Assembly (NCBI GenBank): GCA_964562375.1
Contig: CAZLSW010000006.1
Location: forward strand, 1 to 64,000
Direction: 5' to 3'
Length of the DNA stretch: 64,000 nucleotides
Origin: JAJPXC01 sp964562375
GTDB lineage: Bacteria > Bacteroidota > Bacteroidia > Bacteroidales > Muribaculaceae
Position numbers and translations under genes: made by a program. This document shows positions 15,331 to 23,957 of this stretch, piece by piece. The stretch's first letter is position 1. Every line of letters starts with the position of its first letter. The notes beneath the pieces are model-generated. The model was not told the DNA's origin. It did no database searches and saw nothing but the letters and a program-made list of their open reading frames with translations.

Positions 15331-17043
15331 TTAACGCGAGCGGAGGAGGATGGAGGAGACGTCGGTGGGGGAAAGGGTGTTATGTCCCGCCGGCACGGCT
15401 GGACATCCTACTTGAAGGGCTGAGAAGCCGAGGCCGGTCCAGGGGTAGGAGTGGAGGCCGAGGAGATCCAATAGGGTGGTGTAGACGTCGATTTGGCCGA
15501 TTTCCTGGGAGAAAGTGCCGTGGATGGGAGCGTTGAGGATGATTAGGGGAGTGTGGGTGCCGGGGTCGACCAGGTTGGGGGCCGCTTTATGCAGCTTGCG
15601 ACGATCGGCGGCAAGGCCCTCATGGTCGCCGGTGATGACGACCATCGTTCTCTCCCAGTCGGGGCGCGAGCGCAGGTAGTCGATGAGGGTTTTCAGCGAT
15701 GAGTCGGTATAGTTGGCGGTGATTATGTAGTCGCGCAGGAGTGTGGGGTAATTCTCTGAAGGACTGATTTTTTGCAGATGCTCGGGGAGGCGGAAGGGGT
15801 TGTGGCCCGAGTAGGTGACCCATAACAGGAACGCGTTTTCACCTTGGGGCCAGATTTCGCCGCGACGCATCTTTTCAACGCTTTGGCGCATAAACTCGCC
15901 GTCGCTGAGGCGCCGGGCTGTGCCCACGGGGTCGGTGTTGTCCCAGGATGATGAGTGGAGGAGAGTGTCGACGCCGAAGGCTCGGGCGACAAGCGTTTGG
16001 TTCCACACGTGAGGCTTGTCGCAAGTGAGGAGGTAGCTGCGTGTGGGGCGCTCGGCTTTCATGGCTTTTTGGATGGTGGAGAAAGGATAGTCGGGGTGGG
16101 AAAACGCGTAGACCTGTCCCTGTGGGGGCATCATTCCCGCTAGCATAAGCAATTGGGCGTCGATTGAGCGCCCGGCGCCCACTTGGGTGAGGACGTTGGG
16201 GAAATAAAGCGTGGTGGAGTCGGCGACGAGAGAGTTGAGGAAGGGGGTGATTTCGGTGCTGTTTACCTTCTTGTTGATTGGCCAAGATTCCAATGATTCG
16301 CAGAAGACGACAACGAGGTTGGAGGGGTGGGGGAGGGAATCGGCGACGCCCCATTGCTGTTGGCGCTTATGTTCGGCGATCCACTGCTCGGCTTGGGCCA
16401 CCTCCTGGGCCGTGGGGACGTCGGAGGCTTTCAGAAGGTCGTGGGCGAGGAAACCGGGGATGTGGTAGATTGGCGCGATGCAGGTGGCCTTGTAGCACTC
16501 GCGGCTTAGGCGGTCGATCTGTCCCATGGGGCCTCCGCGCCAACAGTCGGCGGCCCAAGCGAGTATTCCCAGGACGATGACGGTGACAAGATAGGGCAGT
16601 CCCACGGGGCGCCATTTCTCTCGTCGAGCGCGCATAATAAATATTGTGGCGATAGTGATTATGGGGAGAACGAGGTAGTACCAGCGGAAGGAGTCGGCGA
16701 CTGAGGGGCCGAAGTCCTGGAGATTACCAGCCAGAAGGTAGCTTTGTGCGGGAATGGCGTTGAAATAAGTGCGGCAGTACATGAGGTTGGCAATCATCAC
16801 CCCGTCGATGATGAACATCCACAAGGCCGTAGGCCACACCTTTTTAGAAACCATGGCCGGCCACGCCATAAGTGTGGCGCCGAGAAGCAGGTAGGGGTAG
16901 AAGGCCAGGAATGTGAACGGGCGGAAGGTGGTTTGGGCCATCCACAACAGGTCGAAGGCGAGGATAGTCGCGATAGAGGCTATCCACGCGATTGTGAAAC
17001 GCCTGGTCCAGAGCAGGCGTGGAAAGAGCGCAGTCCATTTCAT
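15331..17043 (-). CDS. LTA-synthase-like membrane sulfatase-family transferase
   Basis: A 570-residue membrane protein of the alkaline phosphatase/sulfatase superfamily similar to LtaS-like phosphoglycerol or phosphoethanolamine transferases. Four to five membrane helices occupy about residues 15-180, then an extracytoplasmic domain. Metal and catalytic elements: VVFCESLESWP near 248, QVGAGRSIDAQ near 282 (candidate nucleophile Ser in place of Thr) and VVITGDHEGLA near 470. A Gram-negative Bacteroidota has no lipoteichoic acid, so envelope phospholipid or glycan decoration is more likely; the substrate is unknown. Near the C-terminus, residues about 543-555, is a translated copy of the palindromic repeat (15384-15413), followed by only about a dozen residues. 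A -7 box lies five bases before the ATG. Confidence 0.85.
   Translation of the reverse strand: MKWTALFPRLLWTRRFTIAWIASIATILAFDLLWMAQTTFRPFTFLAFYPYLLLGATLMAWPAMVSKKVWPTALWMFIIDGVMIANLMYCRTYFNAIPAQSYLLAGNLQDFGPSVADSFRWYYLVLPIITIATIFIMRARREKWRPVGLPYLVTVIVLGILAWAADCWRGGPMGQIDRLSRECYKATCIAPIYHIPGFLAHDLLKASDVPTAQEVAQAEQWIAEHKRQQQWGVADSLPHPSNLVVVFCESLESWPINKKVNSTEITPFLNSLVADSTTLYFPNVLTQVGAGRSIDAQLLMLAGMMPPQGQVYAFSHPDYPFSTIQKAMKAERPTRSYLLTCDKPHVWNQTLVARAFGVDTLLHSSSWDNTDPVGTARRLSDGEFMRQSVEKMRRGEIWPQGENAFLLWVTYSGHNPFRLPEHLQKISPSENYPTLLRDYIITANYTDSSLKTLIDYLRSRPDWERTMVVITGDHEGLAADRRKLHKAAPNLVDPGTHTPLIILNAPIHGTFSQEIGQIDVYTTLLDLLGLHSYPWTGLGFSALQVGCPAVPAGHNTLSPTDVSSILLRSR
15384..15413. repeat. REP-like palindrome inside the LTA-synthase-like gene
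   Basis: Hairpin with arms GTCCCGCCG and CGGCTGGAC (one mismatch) followed by ATCCTACTT. On the coding (minus) strand the order is AAGTAGGAT then hairpin. Confidence 0.85.
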
Positions 17044-17048
17044 GCCAA

Positions 17049-17056
17049 CAAAGGTA
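17049..17056 (-). promoter_or_regulatory. -7 box of the LTA-synthase-like gene
   Basis: On the minus strand a perfect TACCTTTG ends five bases before the ATG at 17043, so the transcript would be essentially leaderless. No -33 TTTG is seen at the usual spacing. Confidence 0.45.
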
Positions 17057-17063
17057 GTAAATT

Positions 17064-17095
17064 TTTGGAAACTCGGTGGAGATTGCTTAAATTTG
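17064..17095 (+). promoter_or_regulatory. Promoter of pyrH
   Basis: TTTG (17064-17067), 20-base spacer, TAAATTTG (17088-17095): a full match to the Bacteroidota consensus. The pyrH start codon is 27 bases downstream. It is divergent from the promoter of the LTA-synthase-like gene. Confidence 0.7.
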
Positions 17096-17122
17096 CCGTT
17101 GAAACGTAAAAACTATTCCACA

Positions 17123-17833
17123 ATGAGATCTAAATACCAGCGAATATTGCTGAAGCTCAGCGGCGAGTCGCTCATGGGCGAGCAGCGTTACGGGATCGAC
17201 ACCACCCGACTCAACGAGTATGCCGAGCAGATATCGGAGATAGCGCAGCGCGGTGTGCAGGTAGCCATCGTGATCGGTGGGGGCAACATTTTCCGCGGGC
17301 TACAGGGCGCCTCGCGGGGCTTCGACCGCGTGAAGGGCGACCAAATGGGGATGCTGGCGACGGTGATCAACTCGTTGGCGTTGAGTTCGGCCTTAGAGAG
17401 CGCAGGGCAGCCGGCCAAAGTGATGACCTCGCTGAACATGTTCCCCATCGGCGAGTATTATAGCAAATGGAAGGCCCTGGAGTCGCTGCAGCACGGCGAG
17501 GTGGCCATCATAGCCGGAGGCACAGGCAACCCGTTCTTCACCACCGACACGGCGTCGGCCCTGCGCGGAGTGGAGCTTGGTTGCGATGTGATGCTCAAGG
17601 GCACGCGCGTGGACGGCATCTACACGGCCGACCCGGAGAAGGATCCCGCGGCCAAGAAATTCTCGGAGATTACCTACGACGAGGTGTACAACCGCGGGCT
17701 GAAGGTGATGGACTTGACGGCGACGGCGCTGTGCAAGGAGAACCAATTGCCGATTATAGTGTTTGATATGGACACGCCGGGCAATCTGCGCAAGGTGATC
17801 GACGGCGAGCCCATCGGCACGCTGGTTTATTAA
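17123..17833 (+). CDS. pyrH: UMP kinase
   Basis: A 236-residue bacterial UMP kinase phosphorylating UMP to UDP in pyrimidine synthesis. RILLKLSGESLMG near the N-terminus is the phosphate-binding loop, VIGGGNIFRG near residue 52 and GTGNPFFTTDTA near 135 are family signatures of the amino-acid-kinase fold. The start MRSKYQR is chosen because the upstream in-frame extension lies in the promoter region. It precedes frr by 100 bases, the order pyrH-frr being common. Confidence 0.96.
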   Translation: MRSKYQRILLKLSGESLMGEQRYGIDTTRLNEYAEQISEIAQRGVQVAIVIGGGNIFRGLQGASRGFDRVKGDQMGMLATVINSLALSSALESAGQPAKVMTSLNMFPIGEYYSKWKALESLQHGEVAIIAGGTGNPFFTTDTASALRGVELGCDVMLKGTRVDGIYTADPEKDPAAKKFSEITYDEVYNRGLKVMDLTATALCKENQLPIIVFDMDTPGNLRKVIDGEPIGTLVY

Positions 17834-17849
17834 AGGCCCTTGATTTCAT

Positions 17850-17886
17850 TCGACTTAAGTCGATTGAAGTCGATTGAAGTCGAGAG
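17850..17886. repeat. AGTCGATTGA short tandem repeat between pyrH and frr
   Basis: Three imperfect units of AAGTCGATTG. Related sequence (GAAGTCCAAGGAAATCGAG) follows the carboxypeptidase gene at 20304. Confidence 0.7.
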
Positions 17887-17934
17887 AAATCAAGCCCGTA
17901 TTAACGCATCATTAATTAAATCCAATAAATATCC

Positions 17935-18495
17935 ATGACAGACGTAAAGACCTATCTCGGCCCCGCCGAGGAGAAAATGGAGATGGCCGTGGCCTATCTC
18001 GACGAATCGCTGGCCCACATCCGTGCCGGTAAAGCCAACCCGAAAATCCTGGACGGCATCAAAGTGAATTACTACGGCTCGGCTGCACCCATTTCCAATG
18101 TGGCCAACATCTCGGTGCCCGACGCCCGCACCATCACGATTACTCCCTGGGAGAAATCGATGTTCAAGGAGATTGAGAAAGCCATTATCAACTCGGAGCT
18201 TGGCATCACGCCCGAGAACAACGGCGAGGTGATCCGCATCTCGATACCGCCGTTGACCGAGGAGCGCCGCAAGCAGTTGGTGAAGCAGTCGAAGGCTGAG
18301 GCCGAGCAGGCCAAGGTTTCGGTGCGCAACGCTCGCCGCGACGCTATCGAGGGCTTGAAGAAAGCCGTGAAGCAAGGTATGCCCGAGGATGTTGAGAAGG
18401 ATGCCGAAGGCTCGGCCCAGAAGCTCCACGACAAGTACCTGAAGAAGATCGACGAGCTTTTTGCCGCCAAGGAGAAGGAGATACTTACGGTGTAA
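17935..18495 (+). CDS. frr: Ribosome recycling factor
   Basis: A 186-residue protein releasing ribosomes from mRNA after termination with EF-G. Family features: RAGKANPKILDGIKVNYYG near residue 30, ITPWEKSMFKEIEKAI near 69, and the long coiled C-terminal helices with PPLTEERRKQLVKQSK near 105. Length is canonical. It follows pyrH. Confidence 0.97.
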   Translation: MTDVKTYLGPAEEKMEMAVAYLDESLAHIRAGKANPKILDGIKVNYYGSAAPISNVANISVPDARTITITPWEKSMFKEIEKAIINSELGITPENNGEVIRISIPPLTEERRKQLVKQSKAEAEQAKVSVRNARRDAIEGLKKAVKQGMPEDVEKDAEGSAQKLHDKYLKKIDELFAAKEKEILTV

Positions 18496-18496
18496 G

Positions 18497-18549
18497 AGTT
18501 TATAGTTTTTAGTTTCTAGTTTCTAGTTTTTAGTTTCTAGTTTCTAGTT
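18497..18549. repeat. TTTCTAGTTTTTAG short tandem repeats
   Basis: About six imperfect units of TTTCTAG/TTTTTAG follow frr. The same array type occurs at 5465-5490, 45198-45243 and 60494-60536. Confidence 0.85.
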
Positions 18550-18622
18550 GATGGTGAGATTGGTGGGCGATGAGAGGGTATTAACTAGAAACTTGAAACT
18601 AGAGACTGAAAACCTTCAGACC

Positions 18623-19402
18623 ATGCAACGGGTACTGTTTCATAGCACGATTTTCGGGCCGATTCATAGCCGGCGGCTCGGAACTTCGCTGGGGATCAAC
18701 CTTGGCCCCAACGACGGGAAGATATGCACGTTCGACTGCCTGTATTGTGAGGCCGGGTACAACGCCCAGGGCCCCGGAACGACGGGCATACCCTCGGTAG
18801 AACAGGTGGCCGAGCAACTCGACGCCAAGCTCAAGGAGATGCACGCCTCTGGTCAGCAACTCGACGTGATCACCTTCTCGGGCAACGGCGAACCCACGGC
18901 GCACCCGCGCTTTGAGGAGATTGTCGACCGGGTGATTGCCCTTCGCGACCGCGATTTTCCGGAGGCCAAGGTGAGCGTGCTGTGCAACTCCACCCGATTG
19001 GGCGACGATGGCGTGTGTCGCGCGCTCGCCAAGGTAGATAACAATATTTTGAAACTCGACTCGGCGGTGGATAGGACGATGCGTCTTATCGACCGTCCGG
19101 GGTCGAGGTCGTTCAACTGCGAGTGGGTGATCGACCGAATCGCGAGCTTCGGCCACGATTGCATCGTGCAGACGATGCTTCTGCGGGGCGAGGATGACGA
19201 GGGTAACGTGATTGACAACACAACCGACGCTGAGGTTGACGCCCTGATCGCGGCTTACAAGAAAATCCAGCCTCGTGAGGTGATGCTCTACTCGATCGAC
19301 CGGCCGACGCCCGCAAGACGGTTGAGGAAGGTGGAGAGAGAGGACCTCGAGCGGGTGGCGGAGAAGATACGGGCTGCCGGAATAACTGTGCAGGTGAATT
19401 AA
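18623..19402 (+). CDS. Radical SAM protein
   Basis: A 259-residue radical S-adenosylmethionine enzyme. The cluster motif ICTFDCLYC places the three iron-sulfur ligands at Cys35, Cys39 and Cys42; VITFSGNGEPT near residue 90 is the SAM-binding GGE-like motif. The family resembles small radical SAM proteins of the wyosine/YfkB-like group whose substrates are largely unknown. The start at MQRVLFHSTIFGPIHSRRLG is chosen because upstream codons fall in the repeat region. The gene is followed by the S66 peptidase after a single base, suggesting an operon. Confidence 0.85.
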   Translation: MQRVLFHSTIFGPIHSRRLGTSLGINLGPNDGKICTFDCLYCEAGYNAQGPGTTGIPSVEQVAEQLDAKLKEMHASGQQLDVITFSGNGEPTAHPRFEEIVDRVIALRDRDFPEAKVSVLCNSTRLGDDGVCRALAKVDNNILKLDSAVDRTMRLIDRPGSRSFNCEWVIDRIASFGHDCIVQTMLLRGEDDEGNVIDNTTDAEVDALIAAYKKIQPREVMLYSIDRPTPARRLRKVEREDLERVAEKIRAAGITVQVN

Positions 19403-19403
19403 T

Positions 19404-20303
19404 ATGGTATTTCCAAGAGAATTGAGGCCGGGGGATCGGGTGGCGATAGTGTCGCCCGCGAGCGTTATCGAACCCGAGCGCGTAACCGGGACCGTGGCCA
19501 CGCTTGGCGCCATGGGATTCGACCCCGTAGTGTATCCTCATTCATTGGGACGGCACGGGTCGTTCAGCGGTAGCCGTGAGGAGAGGTTGGAGGACCTGCG
19601 ACGCGCGTTTTTAGACGAGCGTGTTAGGGCAATTATCTGCTCGCGAGGGGGATACGGCACGGTACACTTGGTGGAGGCTTTGGCCGACTTGGATTTGGCC
19701 AAGGATCCGAAATGGGTGGTGGGATTCAGCGACATCTCAGCGTTGCACGCTCTGCTGGCGAGCCGGGGGATCGTGTCGGTGCACGGCTCGATGGCCAAGC
19801 AGCTTGCCGAGGGTCCCAAGGACGAGATCAACCAGCAGTTGTACAGGATTTTGCGCGGTGAGAGGCCTTCCTACCGATGGGCCGCGCATGAGTATAACCA
19901 TAAGGGGAAGGCTCGCGGGACATTGCGCGGGGGCAACCTTGCCGTGCTTGGTGGCTTGATCGGGACGCCTTACGACGACCTGCTTGGGGATTCTATTCTG
20001 TTTATCGAGGACATCGCCGAGCCTATATATAAGGTGGAGAGGATTCTCTACGGGTTGCGACTCGCAGGCGTTTTGCCGCGGTTGCGAGGCTTGATTGTGG
20101 GGCAGTTCACCGAGTATCGGCCATCACTCGACTATGAGGCTATGGAGGACATGGTGCGCGACATGGTGGAGGATTACGGCTATCCGGTGGCGTTCAACGC
20201 GCCTGTTGGGCATGTCGACTGTAACGTGCATCTTCTTCACGGGGCGGAGGCTGAGCTGAGGGTAGATGATCGAGGAGCATGGCTTAGCGTGGGGGTCGAC
20301 TGA
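19404..20303 (+). CDS. S66-family LD-carboxypeptidase
   Basis: A 299-residue serine peptidase of family S66 (LdcA/MccF-like), which in the LdcA branch removes the terminal D-alanine from peptidoglycan tetrapeptides during recycling. IICSRGGYGTVHL near residue 77 and VVGFSDISALH near 105 (candidate nucleophile Ser109) are visible; FIEDIAEPIYKVER near 203 and PVGHVD near 275 provide the Glu and His of the triad. No signal peptide, so cytoplasmic. It sits one base after the radical SAM gene. Confidence 0.9.
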   Translation: MVFPRELRPGDRVAIVSPASVIEPERVTGTVATLGAMGFDPVVYPHSLGRHGSFSGSREERLEDLRRAFLDERVRAIICSRGGYGTVHLVEALADLDLAKDPKWVVGFSDISALHALLASRGIVSVHGSMAKQLAEGPKDEINQQLYRILRGERPSYRWAAHEYNHKGKARGTLRGGNLAVLGGLIGTPYDDLLGDSILFIEDIAEPIYKVERILYGLRLAGVLPRLRGLIVGQFTEYRPSLDYEAMEDMVRDMVEDYGYPVAFNAPVGHVDCNVHLLHGAEAELRVDDRGAWLSVGVD

Positions 20304-20457
20304 AGTCCAAGGAAATCGAGAGAAATCGGGCGAACTAGATCGGGAGGTAGACGAATAATCCTTTAACAAAATTATGTGTATATTAGGCAAAAAAGTTGCC
20401 CAGTGGGTTGAAGTTTAGTTTAAGATTCGTAAATATCAAGAATTTTTGTTATCAAAG
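20304..20457. other. Intergenic stretch upstream of the susC promoter
   Basis: AT-rich sequence between the carboxypeptidase and the susC promoter. Near the stop codon are AAATCGAGAGAAATCGG repeats; no terminator with a clear stem and T-run is visible and no ORF with family resemblance. Confidence 0.5.
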
Positions 20458-20489
20458 TTGGCGTAATTTAAAATAATGTGTTAGCTTTG
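20458..20489 (+). promoter_or_regulatory. Promoter of the susC operon
   Basis: TTG (20458-20460), 21-base spacer, TAGCTTTG (20482-20489), matching the Bacteroidota consensus. The first plausible start codon of susC is 384 bases downstream, so the mRNA has a very long leader. Confidence 0.65.
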
Positions 20490-20494
20490 CCTTG

Positions 20495-20872
20495 TATATT
20501 GCGCAGAGGGTCGAAAAGAGCCTCTCCCGCCGAGACGAACCTGACATAAAACGATTCCCTAACCTGACACCCCTGGATTCACGAAACCATGACAAGCACA
20601 AGCGGGTATCAGCCTGGCAGACAGGGCGGTTAACCCTCCATCTTGCGGGTCAATCATTAGCGGAAAAGGATAAAATGCAGGCTACGTCGGAGCGCGGCCA
20701 CGAAGCGCGATGTGCGTGTGTGATCTGATAAAACCCAACATTTAACCACTGAAAAAAGCAGTACATCAGAAAAAAACAATCTTAACACTAAGGGTGTCAA
20801 CGGCTTGGCCGGGGAAAGCCCTATGGGAAAAGGAAAAAATTAACCTTGAATATAAACAAACATGTAGTAATT
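20495..20872 (+). promoter_or_regulatory. Long 5' leader of susC
   Basis: About 380 transcribed bases precede susC. Visible structures are CCTGGCAGACAGG (near 20609), GGCTTGGCCGGGGAAAGCC (near 20801-20819) and a GAGCGCGGCCACGAAGCGCG stem (near 20690-20711). The GC content and lack of AT-rich spacer suggest structured RNA rather than empty sequence. A 78-codon frame in it has no family resemblance. This may be a cis-regulatory RNA or contain a small RNA. Confidence 0.45.
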
Positions 20873-23800
20873 ATGAAAAAACAGCTATTGCTTCTGTTAT
20901 TTTCCCTCTTCGCGGTGGTGGCGTTTGGCCGCACCGTGACCGGATCGGTGACACAGGCGAGCGACGGCGATCCGTTGATCGGTGTGACCGTTGCAGTCAA
21001 GGGCACGTCGACGGTCACCGCTACCGACATAGATGGAAAATACTCCATCGAAGTGAGTGGCGACAACGCAGTGCTTAACTTCAACTATGTAGGTATGACC
21101 GCTCAGAGTATCCCCGTAGGTAACAAGAGCGTAGTGGATGTGGTAATGAGCGAGAACGCGACCGTGCTCAACGAGGTTGTGGTGACCGCTATGGGCCAGG
21201 TCCAGGAAAAGAAGAAACTTAACTTCGCCGTGCAGGCGTTGAACTCGGATGAGGTTTCCGCAGGACAGTCGGCCAACTTCATCAACACTCTCCAGGGCAA
21301 GGTGGCCGGCGTGCAAGTATCGATGGCCGGTGGCTCGCCCAACTCGGCCTCGCAGATTGTGGTGCGCGCCATTTCGTCGATCAACAGCGCGATGAACAAC
21401 GAGCCTCTGTTTGTGATCGACGGCATGCCCGTATCGGGTAGCGCGTCGTCGATGGCCGATATCAACCCCAACGATATTGAGTCTATGTCGGTGCTTAAAG
21501 GCGCCGCTGCCTCGGCCCTTTACGGCCAGGAGGGTGCCAACGGTGTGATCTTGATTACTACCAAGAGCGGCAAGGCCGGCACGGTGACCGTAACCGCCTC
21601 CGGCGGCTGGGAGATCTCGGAGGTAGCCCGTACCCCCAAGCTCCAAAAGAGCTTCTTGGCTGGTAGCAACGGCTTCTACACGACCAACGCCACCGGTGGC
21701 TGGGGTCCCCGTTTCCGTGACGGTATCGACACATATTATGATAATACTGGCGACTTCTTAGGTACTGGTTTTATGCAGAAATATGACCTCACAATTTCGG
21801 GTGGCAGCGAGATGTTTAACTCTTACGCATCGGTCAACTACATGGACAACGAGGGTGTCGTTCCCAAGGACTTCAAGAAGCGTATCGGCGTGTTCTTGAA
21901 GGGCGAGTACAACCCCTCCAACACCGTGAAGATCATGATGACCTCCAATTTCATGCAGACAAAGAGCCGCGGTTTCGGCAACTCGATGTCGACAGTTTAC
22001 GGGTGGGCCATCAACAAGAACATGGCCGACTATGAGACCTCGACGGGAATGCCCAACTGGGCGAACCGTTACGACGACTGGGACGCTTTGACCAACGCCC
22101 AGCGTCTTGGGGCCACCCTTTCTCCCTACTATGGTCGTTACCATGACTCGTCGGACACCCGCTCGACTCGTATCATTATCAACGGCCAGATCTCGTGGGA
22201 GCCGATCAAGAACTTGACCTTCACCGGCAAGATGTCGTTCGACAACAGCCACTCCACTTATATGTCCTACGTCACCCCCCGCTACGATGAGGATCACGAC
22301 TTTGTGGGCGAGCTCACCGATGGCGAGAAGACGATTTTGGCTAACAGCAGCGGTAGCTTTACCCTACAGCCCTCGCGCTCGGAGCGCTATACCGTGCAGG
22401 GCTTGGTTAACTACGTATGGGACATCAACAAGGATATCAATCTTAACTTCTTCCTTGGTGCCGAGTACTCGTCCAGAAAGAGCTTGTCGAGCACCTTGGC
22501 AGGTTACGATTTCCAGAGCGGTGGCGATTACTACTCGTTCAACAACGTGAACATGGAGCTGCTGAAGGACGCTGGCCTTACAATGTCGCGTCGTAATCAG
22601 GACAAATACGGCTACTTCGGTGAGATCCGCTTCGACTACAAGGGTATGGCTCAGGTGTCGGTAACAGGTCGTATCGACGGCTCGTCGACCCTGAAGCAGG
22701 TTGACAACACCTACTTCTATCCTTCGGTAACCGGTGGTCTCGTATTCTCCGAGATTTTCAAGCTGAGCAATGAGTGGTTCTCGTTCGGCAAGATCCGCGG
22801 TAACTACGCTAAGGTAGGTAAGGATTGCCAGCCCTACCAGTTCAGTGAGAACTACAAGCAGTGGCCCACCTTCCCCGACGGCGGTATCGGCGTGAACCCC
22901 ACCCTGTCGACAGCCGTGGAGCTCGCGCCTGAGATGACCAAAACCTGGGAGATTGGCGCCGACTTGCGCTTCTTCAACTCCCGCACCCGCTTGGACGTGG
23001 CTTACTACAACACCACGGTTGACAACCAGATTGTGGTTGTGCGAGTATCGCCGGCTTCGGGTACCATCCTCCAGACCCGTAACGAGGGCTCTATCACCAA
23101 CAAGGGTGTCGAGCTTACCCTGTCGCAAGACATTCTCCAGATGCGCGACTTCCAGTGGACAGCCAACGTCAACTTCTCGTTCAACCGCTCCAAGGTGGAA
23201 TCGCTTCCCGATGAGGTTTCCGAGATTCAGGGAGGACAGTACGCCGACGTATTCTGCTCGGCTATGCTGGGCCAGACGACCACCGGTCTTACCGGTACCG
23301 ACTACCTGCGTAACGACAACGGCGACGTGATCTGCGACTCCAACGGCTACCCGATGATCTCGCCCAACAAGCAGAACCACGTGGGTAACCGCGAGCCCGA
23401 CTTCCTGCTGGGCCTCGGCTCTACCTTCACTTGGAAAGACCTGAGCCTGTCGTTCCTCTTCGACGGCCGCAAGGGTGGCGACGTGTACAACTACACGGGC
23501 CGCTCGCTCTTCTCCAGCGGACAAAGCTACTACTCAGCCAAGTACCGCAACCACAAGGCAGTGTTTAAAGGCGTAGTTCAAAATGCCGACGGGACATACA
23601 GCCCCAACACCACTCCTGTGATTCTCGACCAACAGTTTATCAACAACTATTTCTACAACGTATCGTCCAACTTCATCGAGGACGGCTCCTACATCCGCTT
23701 GAGCTACGTCACCCTCTCCTACGACTTCACCAAGCTGATGAAGAAACTGGGCTCACGCAACCCCATCAAGGGCTTGAACCTGTCGTTCACCGGCCGCAAC

Positions 23801-23941
23801 TTGTGGTTGTGGACCAAGTACACGGGTTGCGATCCTCAGGTGATGCCTTCGGCCGACTACGGAACTGGCTCGATGGGTATCGACAACTTCAGCGTACCCT
23901 CGTTGCGCAGCTATAACTTCAACCTCAAAGTAACCTTCTAA
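20873..23941 (+). CDS. SusC/RagA-family TonB-dependent outer-membrane transporter
   Basis: A 1022-residue outer-membrane barrel that imports oligosaccharides or peptides with its SusD partner, powered by TonB. Order: signal peptide (MKKQLLLLLFSLFAVVAFG), an N-terminal carboxypeptidase-regulatory-like domain (GSVTQASDGDPLIGVTV to GKYSIEV, residues about 25-90), plug domain beginning VVVTAMGQ with SMSVLKGAAASALYGQEGAN near 210, then the 22-strand barrel ending YNFNLKVTF. The start at 20873 is chosen because it begins the signal peptide; an upstream ATG adds nine residues. The susD gene follows 16 bases downstream. Substrate is not evident from sequence. Confidence 0.96.
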   Translation: MKKQLLLLLFSLFAVVAFGRTVTGSVTQASDGDPLIGVTVAVKGTSTVTATDIDGKYSIEVSGDNAVLNFNYVGMTAQSIPVGNKSVVDVVMSENATVLNEVVVTAMGQVQEKKKLNFAVQALNSDEVSAGQSANFINTLQGKVAGVQVSMAGGSPNSASQIVVRAISSINSAMNNEPLFVIDGMPVSGSASSMADINPNDIESMSVLKGAAASALYGQEGANGVILITTKSGKAGTVTVTASGGWEISEVARTPKLQKSFLAGSNGFYTTNATGGWGPRFRDGIDTYYDNTGDFLGTGFMQKYDLTISGGSEMFNSYASVNYMDNEGVVPKDFKKRIGVFLKGEYNPSNTVKIMMTSNFMQTKSRGFGNSMSTVYGWAINKNMADYETSTGMPNWANRYDDWDALTNAQRLGATLSPYYGRYHDSSDTRSTRIIINGQISWEPIKNLTFTGKMSFDNSHSTYMSYVTPRYDEDHDFVGELTDGEKTILANSSGSFTLQPSRSERYTVQGLVNYVWDINKDINLNFFLGAEYSSRKSLSSTLAGYDFQSGGDYYSFNNVNMELLKDAGLTMSRRNQDKYGYFGEIRFDYKGMAQVSVTGRIDGSSTLKQVDNTYFYPSVTGGLVFSEIFKLSNEWFSFGKIRGNYAKVGKDCQPYQFSENYKQWPTFPDGGIGVNPTLSTAVELAPEMTKTWEIGADLRFFNSRTRLDVAYYNTTVDNQIVVVRVSPASGTILQTRNEGSITNKGVELTLSQDILQMRDFQWTANVNFSFNRSKVESLPDEVSEIQGGQYADVFCSAMLGQTTTGLTGTDYLRNDNGDVICDSNGYPMISPNKQNHVGNREPDFLLGLGSTFTWKDLSLSFLFDGRKGGDVYNYTGRSLFSSGQSYYSAKYRNHKAVFKGVVQNADGTYSPNTTPVILDQQFINNYFYNVSSNFIEDGSYIRLSYVTLSYDFTKLMKKLGSRNPIKGLNLSFTGRNLWLWTKYTGCDPQVMPSADYGTGSMGIDNFSVPSLRSYNFNLKVTF

Positions 23942-23957
23942 AACACGCCTATATAAA

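Noticed and set aside
20492..20728. 78-codon ORF upstream of susC
   Set aside because: No signal peptide, domain or conserved pattern; it lies in the structured leader after the susC promoter.
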